Shown piece after piece: positions 8,741-16,914 of a stretch of DNA of 64,000 nucleotides. The stretch's first letter is position 1. Each line of letters starts with the position of its first letter. Under the pieces are notes generated by a model. It was given only the letters and a program-made list of their open reading frames with translations, was not told where the DNA came from and did not search any database. Location: positions 124,001 to 188,000 of the forward strand of contig JAPPGF010000007.1 of the NCBI GenBank assembly GCA_028875075.1. Direction: 5' to 3'. Origin of the DNA: Gemmatimonadota bacterium. Lineage in GTDB: Bacteria; Gemmatimonadota; Gemmatimonadetes; Longimicrobiales; Gaopeijiaceae. The position numbers and the translations under genes are program-made.

Positions 8741-9925
8741 TCAGGAAGCCTCCGCCGCGGGGAGTCGGAACAGGAAGGTGGCGCCTCCGCCCGGCGTGTC
8801 CAACAACTCGATCCGCCCGCGATGCAGGCCCTCGACGATCCGGCGTGCGAGCGCCAGCCCCACGCCCCAGCCACCGCTCTTGGTCGTGACGCCCGGCTCG
8901 AAGAGGCGGTCACGCACGTCGGGGTGAACGCCCGGGCCGTCGTCCTGGATGCGGAGCTCGACCCATCGCCTCTCGCTCAGCTCGCGCGCCCGTATCGTGA
9001 TCCGGCCCCCGCGACCCGCGAGCGCGTCCAGCGCGTTCTTGACCACGTTCTCGAGAGCCCAGGTCAGCAGTACGTCGTTGCTCTTCACCGGGGGCAGGTC
9101 GTCGGGCACATCCACGTGGAGCTCGACCCCGTGGCCGAAGCGGGGGAGCCGGCTGTGCAGATAGCGCTCCAGGTCGCCGACCACATCCTTGAGCGGGGTC
9201 GCGCGAAGCTCCGTTTCGTGGCCGATCAACTCGAAGCGGTGGCTGATCCGCCCGAGCCGAAGCAGGTCCTCCTCAATTCCCTCCGCTATGTCGCCCTCGG
9301 CGAGCTCGTCCGGTTGCTCCTGGCGTGGCATCCGCAGAAGTTCAAGCCAGCCCTGCAGCGAGCTTATGGGCGTCCCCAATTGGTGCGCGAGCTCACGCGC
9401 CATCGCGGTCCAGGCCCGCTCACCCTCCGCCCGCCTCTGGTAGCGGATGACCGTGTAGCCGACGACGACCGTGAGCAACAGCCCGGCGGCCTGGAGCCAC
9501 GGGATCCAGCGAAGCCGCAGCACCTCGGGGGTGTCGCCGTAGTGAAGATGGGAGGCGTCCGGCACGCCCACCGGCGGGTGCTGCTCGTCCAGGCGCTGCA
9601 CGTACTGACGCGCGCGCTCCTGACCCGCCGGCGTATCGAGGTCCAACTCGAAGGGGAGGTTTCGAGCCGCGTAGACCGTGTCGCCAGGGCCGGTGAGAAC
9701 GATGGGCACGCCCGAAGCGATGATGATCTCCTGGAGCCTGGACAGCGCCTGCACTTCACCGCCCGGCGGGCTGGTGAGTCCCTCCTGCACGACTCCGTAG
9801 ATCTCCGTCAGCGTCTCCGCGTTCTCACGAAGAGCACGCACGATCTGCTGCGTGTAGAGCACGTACGAGCCGAGCAACAGCACGAAGGCCGTGGCGAGGG
9901 CCACGGGCCACTTGATGCGCGGCAT
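8741..9925 (-). CDS. membrane sensor histidine kinase
   Basis: A 394-residue sensor kinase. Two membrane segments (about 7-26 and 143-163) bracket a small extracytoplasmic domain of about 115 residues. The phosphoacceptor region reads MARELAHQLGTPISSLQGWL, an H-box in which Gln-Leu-Gly replaces the commoner Glu-(I/L)-(R/K). ATP-binding motifs follow: N box ALENVVKNALDAL, G1 IQDDGPGVHPD, F box LFEPGVTTK and G2 GWGVGLALARRIVEGL. No HAMP domain is obvious. No response regulator lies next to it on this strand; the nearest is the receiver-only protein at 12037, about 2 kb away. Signal unknown. Confidence 0.88.
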   Translation of the reverse strand: MPRIKWPVALATAFVLLLGSYVLYTQQIVRALRENAETLTEIYGVVQEGLTSPPGGEVQALSRLQEIIIASGVPIVLTGPGDTVYAARNLPFELDLDTPAGQERARQYVQRLDEQHPPVGVPDASHLHYGDTPEVLRLRWIPWLQAAGLLLTVVVGYTVIRYQRRAEGERAWTAMARELAHQLGTPISSLQGWLELLRMPRQEQPDELAEGDIAEGIEEDLLRLGRISHRFELIGHETELRATPLKDVVGDLERYLHSRLPRFGHGVELHVDVPDDLPPVKSNDVLLTWALENVVKNALDALAGRGGRITIRARELSERRWVELRIQDDGPGVHPDVRDRLFEPGVTTKSGGWGVGLALARRIVEGLHRGRIELLDTPGGGATFLFRLPAAEAS

Positions 9926-9971
9926 CGCCCTCCTCCTGTCCCCTGATGGCGGCCCGAGTCAGGCGCGTCGG

Positions 9972-11252
9972 TCAGACGGGCGGTCCGATGCGCTCGAATC
10001 CGACGTAGCGGTGTAGCGCCTCCGGCACAACCACCGAGCCGTCCGCTTGCTGATTGGACTCTAGCAAGGCGGCTATCACACGAGGCAGCGCCAGGGCGGA
10101 TCCGTTCAGCGTGTGCACATGCTCGGGCTTCTCTCCGTGCGCAGGGCGGAAGCGCACGTTGGCGCGCCGCGCCTGGTAGTCCGTGAACGTGGAACAGCTG
10201 GAGACTTCGAGCCAGCGTCCTACGCCGGGGGCCCATACCTCAAGGTCGAAAGTCAGCGCCGCGGCAAAACCGAGATCTCCGGCCGCCAGCAGGACACGAC
10301 GATAGGCGAGGCCGAGCCGCTCAAGCAGCGACTCCGCGTGGCCGGTGAGCTCTTCCAGGGCGGCGCGGCTCCGTTCCGGCCGCTCATAGCGCACGAGCTC
10401 CACCTTGTCGAATTGATGCACCCGGAGCAGTCCGCGCGTGTCTTTGCCGGCCGCGCCCGCTTCGCTTCGGAAGCAGGGCGAATAGGCGGTGTAACAGAGC
10501 GGCAGGCGATCGGCCGTGAGCAGTTCGTCGCGGTGCAGATTGGTGACGGGCACCTCGGCAGTAGGAATCAGCCAGAGGTCGTAGCGCTCCACGTGATACG
10601 CCTCGTCGGCGAATTTCGGGAGCTGTCCCGTCCCAATCATCGTTCTCGAGGTGACGAGGTAGGGAATTCGCAGCTCCTCGTAGCCGTGTTCGGTCGCGTG
10701 CACGTCGATGAAGAAGTCGATCAGCCCGCGCTGCAGCCGTGCGCCCGCGCCCCGCAGCAAGGGAAAGCCGGAACCCGAGACGCGCGCACCACGGGGTAGG
10801 TCGAGGATCCCGAGCGCCTCTCCGATCTCCCAGTGCGGGCGGGGCGTGAATGGAAGGCTCGGCAGCTCGCCCCAGCGCTTCTCGATCCGATTGGCTTCCT
10901 GGCCCCCATCCGGCACCTCGTCCAGGGGCGCGTTGGGGATGGCGAGCAGCAACTCCGCTATGCGCTCGTCCGCGGTCGCTACCGAAGCGTTCAGTTTCGC
11001 GATGCGTCGGCCCACCTCGCGCATGCGGGCGACGCCGTCGGCGGCATCCTCGCCCCGCCTCTTGCACTCGCCGATCGCCTTGGACACCTCATTGCGGAGG
11101 CCCTTGAGGCCATCGGCTTCAGTGATCGCGGCCCTCCGATCCGTGTCACGGGCGAGCACGTCGTCGAGCAGTTCGGACAAGCCCGGATCGCGGCGGGCGA
11201 GCGCCGTCTTCACCCGTTCCGGTTCGGCCCGGAGCGCGCGGAGGTCAAGCAC
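9972..11252 (-). CDS. serS: seryl-tRNA synthetase
   Basis: A 426-residue class II synthetase that charges tRNA-Ser. The N-terminal long coiled-coil arm (about 30-105) recognises the tRNA. The catalytic core shows motif 2 in CFRSEAGAAGKDTRGLLRVH and QFDKVELV, and motif 3 in NGSALALPRVIAALLESNQ. The C-terminus ends in VPEALHRYVGFERIGPP. Length is normal. It lies 15 bases downstream of a lipoprotein gene; no T-box leader is visible. Confidence 0.97.
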   Translation of the reverse strand: MLDLRALRAEPERVKTALARRDPGLSELLDDVLARDTDRRAAITEADGLKGLRNEVSKAIGECKRRGEDAADGVARMREVGRRIAKLNASVATADERIAELLLAIPNAPLDEVPDGGQEANRIEKRWGELPSLPFTPRPHWEIGEALGILDLPRGARVSGSGFPLLRGAGARLQRGLIDFFIDVHATEHGYEELRIPYLVTSRTMIGTGQLPKFADEAYHVERYDLWLIPTAEVPVTNLHRDELLTADRLPLCYTAYSPCFRSEAGAAGKDTRGLLRVHQFDKVELVRYERPERSRAALEELTGHAESLLERLGLAYRRVLLAAGDLGFAAALTFDLEVWAPGVGRWLEVSSCSTFTDYQARRANVRFRPAHGEKPEHVHTLNGSALALPRVIAALLESNQQADGSVVVPEALHRYVGFERIGPPV

Positions 11253-11267
11253 GGAGGAAACCCGAGA

Positions 11268-11825
11268 TCAGAGGTCCGGAGGCACGACGCGCCGGTCGTT
11301 GCAGACCGGGCTGGCGTCGAACACGAACTCCAGGAGCCCGATGGGAACGTCGATCGTGAGCGGTTCGAGCTTCGCGTAGTACGAGCAGCCACCCCCCAGG
11401 GTCCGTGAGCGTGAGTCCGTGCGGACGATGTACACGCTCCCCAAACGCGCCGGCACAGGAGTATCGCCGGAGTAGAGGATGGTGTCGAAGGGAGCTTCCT
11501 CGATGTCCCCGAAGCTCCGGCCCGGAATTTCGGCAATGCGGGCGCGCGACTCGATGCCCACCGCGCCCGGAGGCACGAGGACGAGCTCGCTGCCCCGGGT
11601 GTCGACCGCTACGTCCCACAGGCTCGCCGCGCCCGGGCGCTCGATGGACACTGTCACGCGCTGGTTGAAGTTGAACGCCGAGTGCAGGTCGAGATCCTCG
11701 CGCGCGAGGGAGTACAGCACCACCGTATCCGGGGAAGCGTCCCATCGGAGCAGGAACGCGTCGCCGTCGCATCCGGCAGCGGCCAAGACGGCCGCGAGCG
11801 CCCCGAAGACTCCGGCACGAGCCAT
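11268..11825 (-). CDS. putative lipoprotein of unknown function
   Basis: 185 residues from the ATG at 11825; an upstream in-frame ATG at 11861 would add 12 residues. The start MARAGVFGALAAVLAAAGCD is a short signal sequence ending in a lipobox-like Ala-Ala-Gly-Cys. The mature part looks beta-rich (DTVVLYSLAREDLDLHSAFN, RVTVSIERPGAASLWDVAVD) and contains a second Cys pair near the C-terminus. I do not recognise the family. It is the first gene before serS, 15 bases apart, so co-transcription is likely. Confidence 0.6.
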   Translation of the reverse strand: MARAGVFGALAAVLAAAGCDGDAFLLRWDASPDTVVLYSLAREDLDLHSAFNFNQRVTVSIERPGAASLWDVAVDTRGSELVLVPPGAVGIESRARIAEIPGRSFGDIEEAPFDTILYSGDTPVPARLGSVYIVRTDSRSRTLGGGCSYYAKLEPLTIDVPIGLLEFVFDASPVCNDRRVVPPDL

Positions 11826-11872
11826 GTAGAGCATCCCAACTGAACGAGAGAGCACGGCCATCTGGGGCCGAC

Positions 11873-11902
11873 AAAAACATGCTCCCGGACCGAACCGGGA
11901 GC
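11873..11902 (-). terminator. intrinsic terminator-like hairpin upstream of the lipoprotein gene
   Basis: On the minus strand GCTCCCGG (11902-11895) pairs with CCGGGAGC (11888-11881) over a 6-base loop; the run continues ATGTTTTTG (11880-11872). It lies before the lipoprotein-serS pair and after no recognisable gene. It may be a leader attenuator, or it may stop antisense reading from the divergent promoter region. Confidence 0.5.
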
Positions 11903-11966
11903 CACGATCGGCGCTTGAACCGGGCCATTCGCCGTCGTGCCAAAATCCCGGAAAGCCCTTGATTCC

Positions 11967-11995
11967 TTGACTTTACCCCACTGGCCCGGTAGGTT
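11967..11995 (+). promoter_or_regulatory. promoter of the response-regulator operon
   Basis: TTGACT (11967-11972), 17-base spacer, TAGGTT (11990-11995). The predicted start is near 12002, about 35 bases before the response regulator ATG at 12037. Confidence 0.6.
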
Positions 11996-12010
11996 CCGTT
12001 GTTTCGGAAC
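11993..12010 (+). promoter_or_regulatory. operator-like palindrome at the transcription start
   Basis: A perfect inverted repeat GTTCCG-N6-CGGAAC overlaps the last bases of the -10 box and the predicted start point. Its position is that of a repressor operator. No adjacent repressor gene is seen, so the binding protein is unknown. Confidence 0.4.
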
Positions 12011-12036
12011 AGTCGGCGCAGGAGCGAGGCGCGACG

Positions 12037-12438
12037 ATGGTCGAACCGGCTGCCAACGGCTCGGTCCGCGGACGTATCCTCGTGGCGGATGACGAGCCCC
12101 AAGTGCGCCGACTTCTCACCACCCTGCTCGAGGCCGCGTCGTTTGTGGTCGACACGGCCGAAGACGGCCCAGCCGCGATTGACTGCCTCGAGGGCCCGAG
12201 CGCTTACGATCTGGTCCTGTTGGATCTTATTATGCCGGGCGCCGACGGGCTCGGGGTTCTCGAACACGTGCGCAAGCTAGAGCACCGGCAGGGAGTACCT
12301 GTGGTGGTCCTCGCCGCCAAGGGGCAGGACGCCGATCGGAACGAAGCGCTGAGTCTCGGCGCCGACGACTTCGTGACGAAGCCCTTCAGCCCGAAGAAGC
12401 TGCTTGCCCGAATCGAAGAAATCCTCGACCGCCCTTGA
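12037..12438 (+). CDS. receiver-only response regulator
   Basis: A 133-residue CheY-like protein with no output domain. The acidic pocket is in ILVADDEPQVRRLL, the phosphoacceptor Asp is in YDLVLLDLIMPGADGLGVLE, and the conserved Lys is in LGADDFVTKPFSPKKLL. An Ala (LAAKG) stands where Thr/Ser usually aids signalling. The stop overlaps the next gene (a mannose-1-phosphate guanylyltransferase) by 35 bases, so translation is probably coupled. The partner kinase is unknown; the histidine kinase at 8741 is the closest candidate. Confidence 0.9.
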   Translation: MVEPAANGSVRGRILVADDEPQVRRLLTTLLEAASFVVDTAEDGPAAIDCLEGPSAYDLVLLDLIMPGADGLGVLEHVRKLEHRQGVPVVVLAAKGQDADRNEALSLGADDFVTKPFSPKKLLARIEEILDRP

Positions 12439-13489
12439 CCCTCACCTCTGGGTCACGGTCCTGGCCGGCGGCGTCGGCTCCCGCTTCTGGCCGGTCAGCA
12501 CCCCCGCGCGTCCCAAGCAACTGCTTCCGCTGGGCGGTCCTCGCCCGCTCGTCGTCGAGACCGTAGAGCGCGCACGTGCGCTGACGGGTGACGACCGCAT
12601 CCGGATCCTCGCCCGTGAGGCGCTGGCTCGATCGATCCGAAGCGCCCTTCCTTCGCTGGGAGAGGACCAGTGCTGGGTTGAGCCGCTGGCTCGCGGTACC
12701 GGGGCCGCGCTGACATGGGCCGCGTGGATGGCGCGCCGGGCCGACCCGGAGGCCGTGCTCCTCTCGCTCCACTCCGACCACGTGATCCAGACTACGGACG
12801 CCTTCGTCAAGGGCGCCCGTGCCGCCGCCGAGCTGGCGCGCCGCGAGGGCCTGCTGGTCGCCGTCGGTGCCCGGCCCACGAGGCCGGAGACAGCCTACGG
12901 CTACTTGCAGCCGGCAGATCCCCTGCCGTCCGCCGCAGGCGTTGCCGGGTTCCGCGTGACGTCTTTTCGCGAGAAACCCGACCGCACAACGGCGGACCGA
13001 TTGATCGCCGAAGGGCATCTTTGGAACACCGGCATCTTCGCGTGGCGCGCCGACGTCTTCCTGAACCAGATGGAGCGGCACGCCCCCGAGATCGCGGGGA
13101 GCATGGGCCACCTGGACGCTGGGGATCCGCACGCTTTCTTCGCCGAGGTCGACGCCGTGACCGTGGACAAGGCGCTGCTGGAGCGTTCCGACGCGGTCGC
13201 TGGAATCGTGGCACCGTTCTCGTGGGACGACGTGGGAAGCTGGGAGGGGCTAGCCCGCGGGCGCGGGCGCAGAGCCGGGGAGAGCGTCGTGGTCGGCACC
13301 GGACATGTGTTCGACGGATCGGACAACATCGTCTACGCGGAGCACGGCGCCCTGGTCCTTTGGGGCCTGGACGACGTCGTGGCCGTGCGCACCGAGGGCG
13401 TCACGTTGGTGATGCGCAGAGATCTGGCACCCGACCTCAAGCGGCTGCTCGAGCGCCTGCCGGAGGGCGTGCGCCAGACGCAGTCTTGA
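12404..13489 (+). CDS. mannose-1-phosphate guanylyltransferase
   Basis: 361 residues from a TTG start. The enzyme makes GDP-mannose from GTP and mannose-1-phosphate for glycan synthesis. The nucleotide-binding signature is LAGGVGSRFWPVSTPARPKQ; further family motifs are ETVERARALTGDDRIRILA, SDHVIQ, FREKPDRTTADRL, GHLWNTGIFAWR and FSWDDVGSWEGL. The second, phosphomannose isomerase-like domain of bifunctional ManC/AlgA is absent, so this is the single-function form. No ATG exists in frame near the start; the TTG at 12404 lies inside the response regulator gene. It overlaps the following GlmU-like gene by a TTGA junction. Confidence 0.93.
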   Translation: MPESKKSSTALDPHLWVTVLAGGVGSRFWPVSTPARPKQLLPLGGPRPLVVETVERARALTGDDRIRILAREALARSIRSALPSLGEDQCWVEPLARGTGAALTWAAWMARRADPEAVLLSLHSDHVIQTTDAFVKGARAAAELARREGLLVAVGARPTRPETAYGYLQPADPLPSAAGVAGFRVTSFREKPDRTTADRLIAEGHLWNTGIFAWRADVFLNQMERHAPEIAGSMGHLDAGDPHAFFAEVDAVTVDKALLERSDAVAGIVAPFSWDDVGSWEGLARGRGRRAGESVVVGTGHVFDGSDNIVYAEHGALVLWGLDDVVAVRTEGVTLVMRRDLAPDLKRLLERLPEGVRQTQS

Positions 13490-14721
13490 GCGCGCTTCGA
13501 GTGAAGCTCCTCCTCTGTCACGACGATCTGTCGCTTCGCTGGACCCCCTTCGTCGAGACGCGGCCGGTGGGCGAACTGCTCTACGGTACCCTCCTGCTGC
13601 GCGAGCGGGCCGAACGGGCGCTGGGAGTGGCCAGCACGGGCTACGTGGGAGCCGCTCACCTCGAGGGGTTCGACGAACCCGGCGCCCCGCCACATGTGCA
13701 GCACGTCAACGATGGTGAAGAGAACCGAATCTTGCTGAGCGTGCGTGCCGCGCTCGATGGACCGCCGCAGGAGCTGCCGTCCCAGCCGGCCACGCTGTAC
13801 GTGGAGGGTCAGGTGGCAGGCTGGATCGTACCGGCGGGTGCGGGCCCGCCCAGCCCTGAGCGGATCTCCGGCCTGCAGCCCGGCGACGGAGTGCGGCTCG
13901 ATCTGCCCGGGCGACTGCTGGAGCGCCCATGGCATCTGATGGCCGGAAACCCGGAGCGGATCGCCGCAGACGTCGCCCGGCACGCGCGCCACAACGACGC
14001 GTTCCAGCTGACCGACGTCCACGTCGTGGGCGACCGGGCGGTACTGCTCGGTGATCATGCGGTGGTCGAACCCGGTGTAGTGCTCGACACGCGCGCAGGC
14101 CCGATCTGGCTGGATAGGAACGCTCGAATCGAGGGACCGGCCCGGGTCAGCGGCCCCTTCTACCTGGGCCCCGATTCAATCGTGTTGGGAGGAGCGGTCG
14201 GCACCTCGTCGATCGGGCCGGCATGCGTGATCCGCGGCGAGGTCGTGAATTCCGTGATTCTGGGCTACTCAAACAAACGCCACGACGGACACCTCGGCCA
14301 CGCCGTGCTCGGTCGCTGGGTGAACCTGGGAGCCGACACGAGCAACAGCGACCTCAAGAACACGTACTCTTCCGTGCGCGTGCGTCTCCCGGAGGGCGAC
14401 GTCGACACGGGTCTCCTTAAGTGCGGTGCCTTCTTGGGCGACCACGTCCGCACGGGCATCGGCACCCTCCTCAACACGGGGACGGTGATCGGGGCCGCGA
14501 CGAGTATACACGGACAGGCGATGCCCCCCGCGAGCGTCCCTCCGTTCTCGTGGGCCAAGGGAGACAAGCTGGTGGAGCATCGCCTCGAGCGATTTCTGCG
14601 CACCGCGGCGGTGGCAGCGGACAGGCGTGGGGTCCAGCTGAGTTCCGGGATCCGCCAGGTCCTGACGCGGGCCGCCGAGCGAGCGCGAGCCGCCCGCGAC
14701 CGCGAGGCGAATCCCAGATGA
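13486..14721 (+). CDS. GlmU-like bifunctional sugar-nucleotide transferase
   Basis: A 411-residue protein from TTG at 13486 (TTGA overlap with the previous stop); GTG at 13501 is an alternative. The N-terminal half (NTP_transf_4 type) has LLLCHDDLSLRWTPFVETRP and VGELLYGTLLLRERAER. The C-terminal half is a left-handed beta-helix of hexapeptide repeats (AVVEPGVVLDTRAGPIWLDR, SSIGPACVIRGEVVNSVILG). NLGADTSNSDLKNTYSSVRV is typical of the alternative GlmU family found in Bacteroidota-like lineages. The expected reactions are GlcN-1-P acetylation and UDP-GlcNAc formation, inferred from that family. Its neighbour makes GDP-mannose, so the operon feeds envelope glycan precursors. Confidence 0.82.
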   Translation: MSALRVKLLLCHDDLSLRWTPFVETRPVGELLYGTLLLRERAERALGVASTGYVGAAHLEGFDEPGAPPHVQHVNDGEENRILLSVRAALDGPPQELPSQPATLYVEGQVAGWIVPAGAGPPSPERISGLQPGDGVRLDLPGRLLERPWHLMAGNPERIAADVARHARHNDAFQLTDVHVVGDRAVLLGDHAVVEPGVVLDTRAGPIWLDRNARIEGPARVSGPFYLGPDSIVLGGAVGTSSIGPACVIRGEVVNSVILGYSNKRHDGHLGHAVLGRWVNLGADTSNSDLKNTYSSVRVRLPEGDVDTGLLKCGAFLGDHVRTGIGTLLNTGTVIGAATSIHGQAMPPASVPPFSWAKGDKLVEHRLERFLRTAAVAADRRGVQLSSGIRQVLTRAAERARAARDREANPR

Positions 14722-15539
14722 GAATCTGCTGCCTCGGCAGCGGAAGCTCCGGCAACTCGGTCGTCGTGGAGGCTCCCGGCACCAAGGTACTGGTGGACGC
14801 AGGCTTCAGTGCCCGGGACCTGGAGCACCGGTTGGGCATGGTCGGTGTCGACCCGCGCCAGCTCGACGCGATCATCATCACGCACGACCATACCGACCAC
14901 ACGCGGGGTGTAGGCGTCTTTGCGCGCCGCCACGGCACCCTCATCCACCTGACCAAGCTGACGTACGAGGCCTGCCGCACGCTCTTCCGCGGCGAGGAGC
15001 GCACGCAGACCTACGCGGTCGCCCAGCCCTTCATCGTAGGGGGCCTGCGCGTAGAGCCGTTCCTCACGGCGCACGACGCCGCCGACCCGGTGGCGGTCGC
15101 ACTCGTCGACGTCGCGACGGGAGCTCGCCTAGGGATCGCGACGGACCTGGGCCGTCCCACGGCCGGCGTGCGCTACGCGCTCTCGAACTGCGACTTCCTC
15201 GTGCTCGAAGCGAACCACGACGAGACGATGCTGCGCACGAGCGTCTATCCCCGATCGGTCCAGAACCGGATCGCCTCGAGCCATGGACACCTTTCCAACC
15301 ACGCGGCAGCCCACTTCGCCGTCGAGTTGGCCCACCCGCGCCTCGCCGGGGTGTTGCTGGCCCACCTCTCCATCCGCTGCAACGATCCGGCGCTCGCCCG
15401 CGAGGTGGTGGGAAACGCCCTGGCGCGTGCGGGCTGGCGCGGATGGCTCGATGTGGCCAAGCAGGACGCGCCGGGACCTTGGCTGGATGTGGAAGCGCTG
15501 AGGAAGCGGTGCGGACCGGGTCAGCTGAGTCTACTCTGA
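14718..15539 (+). CDS. MBL-fold metallohydrolase of the WalJ/YycJ type
   Basis: 273 residues, opening MRICCLGSGSSGNSVVVEAP, the family hallmark. The metal motif HxHxDH is in AIIITHDHTDHTRGV; further ligands are expected at TAHD, ATDLGRPT and SSHGHLSNH. YycJ/WalJ relatives are linked to cell-wall control and a 5'-3' exonuclease role in mismatch repair in Bacillus; which applies here is not visible. ATG and the previous TGA overlap (ATGA), so it is translationally coupled to the GlmU-like gene. It converges with rseP 13 bases downstream. Confidence 0.88.
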   Translation: MRICCLGSGSSGNSVVVEAPGTKVLVDAGFSARDLEHRLGMVGVDPRQLDAIIITHDHTDHTRGVGVFARRHGTLIHLTKLTYEACRTLFRGEERTQTYAVAQPFIVGGLRVEPFLTAHDAADPVAVALVDVATGARLGIATDLGRPTAGVRYALSNCDFLVLEANHDETMLRTSVYPRSVQNRIASSHGHLSNHAAAHFAVELAHPRLAGVLLAHLSIRCNDPALAREVVGNALARAGWRGWLDVAKQDAPGPWLDVEALRKRCGPGQLSLL

Positions 15540-15552
15540 GCCACCGACACGC

Positions 15553-16914
15553 TCAGAAGTCGAAGAATCTGCGGAAGTCGTTGGAGAGGGCCAGCAGCAT
15601 GATGCCCACCACGATCAGCAGGCCCACGTTTGACCAACGCAACCGTTGCTCGACCGAGAGGGCGCGCCCGCGAACCGCCTCGATCGAGAGGAACACCAGA
15701 TGACCGCCGTCCAGCACGGGAATGGGCAACAGGTTGAGCACTGCCAGATTCACGCTGAAGAACGCCATGAAGTTGAGGAACACCTCGATCCCGGCCTCGG
15801 CGGCCTGGCCTGAGACCTCACCGATTGTGACGATGCTCCCGAGCGTCCGAGGCGATATGCCCCCGGTGATCAGCTGGGCGAGGAATCCGACGATCAGGCT
15901 TGTCGCCCCGACTGTCTCGCGCACGCCCAGGCGCAGGGCCTCGACGGCTCCGACCCTCCTGTAGGCTGTCTCGCCCACGGGGTTGTAGATGCCGACCCTG
16001 CCGATCGTGCGCTCCTCGCCGGTCTCCGCATCCACTTCCGTCGTGGCTTCCGGCGTGAGCGTGGCGAGACTTCGCTCTCCCTCCCGCTCGACCAACAGTT
16101 CCACGCGCTGCTCCGGCCGCGCCCGGATGCGGTCCACGAAATCGCCCCAGCTCGCCACCAACTCCCCGTCGACGGCCAGGACCCGGTCTCCCGCCCTGAG
16201 GTCGGCCCGGTCGGCGGGCGATCCGGGCTCCACCGCGCCCACACCCGCGTCGACCCAGTCCGCCAAGGACCCCACCAGCGCGACGCGCGCTGCCTCGCCC
16301 GCGGGAAGCCTGACAAGCACCCGCAGCGCCGGCTCCACGGTCTCCACGTACACCGAACCGGCGGGCATCTCCGCGAGCGCCCGGGTCAGGTCGCCCCACG
16401 TCTCGACGGCCCGATCCCCGACGCGAACGACCGATGCGCCGACGGGAATCTCCGCCAGCGCCTCGGTGCCGGGCGGCAGCGTGCTCTCGCGCACCATTCC
16501 GATCCGCGTGCTGCTGAGCTCGGGCTCTCCCCAGATGGCGTTCACCGTCGAGTACGTGACGAACGCGAACACCATGTTCATGATCACGCCGGCCGAGATG
16601 ACGAAGGCCCGGGCCCAAAGCGGCTTGGCGTCGAAGTCGCGCTCGGAGGGAGGGCGCGCTTGTTCCGCGCCGCCCTCGATTTTCTCCATGACTTCGTCGC
16701 CCATTCCGCCCATCTTCACGTAGCCGCCCAGCGGGACGGCGGACAGCACGTATTCCGTCTCGCCCCTGCGGACGCCGAACACGCGGGGGCCCAGGCCGAT
16801 GGAGAAGCGCTGGACCTCGATCCCCACCCATTTCGCGGCGAAGTAGTGGCCGAGCTCGTGGACCAGGATCAGGACGCCCAGCACGATGACCGTGGCGACG
16901 ATCGTCGTGGTCAT
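15553..16914 (-). CDS. rseP: RIP zinc metalloprotease RseP (site-2 protease)
   Basis: A 453-residue intramembrane protease that cleaves membrane-bound regulators such as anti-sigma factors. The zinc motif HELGH is in LGVLILVHELGHYFAAKWVG at the start of the first membrane helix, and the third metal ligand is in LNLLPIPVLDGGHLVFLSIE. Two PDZ regions lie between them (around LAEIPVGASVVRVGDRAVET and LRAGDRVLAVDGELVASWGD). Length is normal. It overlaps dxr by 4 bases, the usual dxr-rseP order. Confidence 0.96.
   Translation of the reverse strand: MTTTIVATVIVLGVLILVHELGHYFAAKWVGIEVQRFSIGLGPRVFGVRRGETEYVLSAVPLGGYVKMGGMGDEVMEKIEGGAEQARPPSERDFDAKPLWARAFVISAGVIMNMVFAFVTYSTVNAIWGEPELSSTRIGMVRESTLPPGTEALAEIPVGASVVRVGDRAVETWGDLTRALAEMPAGSVYVETVEPALRVLVRLPAGEAARVALVGSLADWVDAGVGAVEPGSPADRADLRAGDRVLAVDGELVASWGDFVDRIRARPEQRVELLVEREGERSLATLTPEATTEVDAETGEERTIGRVGIYNPVGETAYRRVGAVEALRLGVRETVGATSLIVGFLAQLITGGISPRTLGSIVTIGEVSGQAAEAGIEVFLNFMAFFSVNLAVLNLLPIPVLDGGHLVFLSIEAVRGRALSVEQRLRWSNVGLLIVVGIMLLALSNDFRRFFDF

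Noticed and set aside
11826-12036. T-box riboswitch before the lipoprotein-serS pair
   Set aside because: A terminator-like hairpin is present, but the conserved T-box sequence and a specifier loop are not.
12715-13485. Upstream open part of the GlmU-like frame
   Set aside because: It lies wholly inside the mannose-1-phosphate guanylyltransferase gene in another frame and is Arg-rich without homology; the real gene starts at 13486 or 13501.
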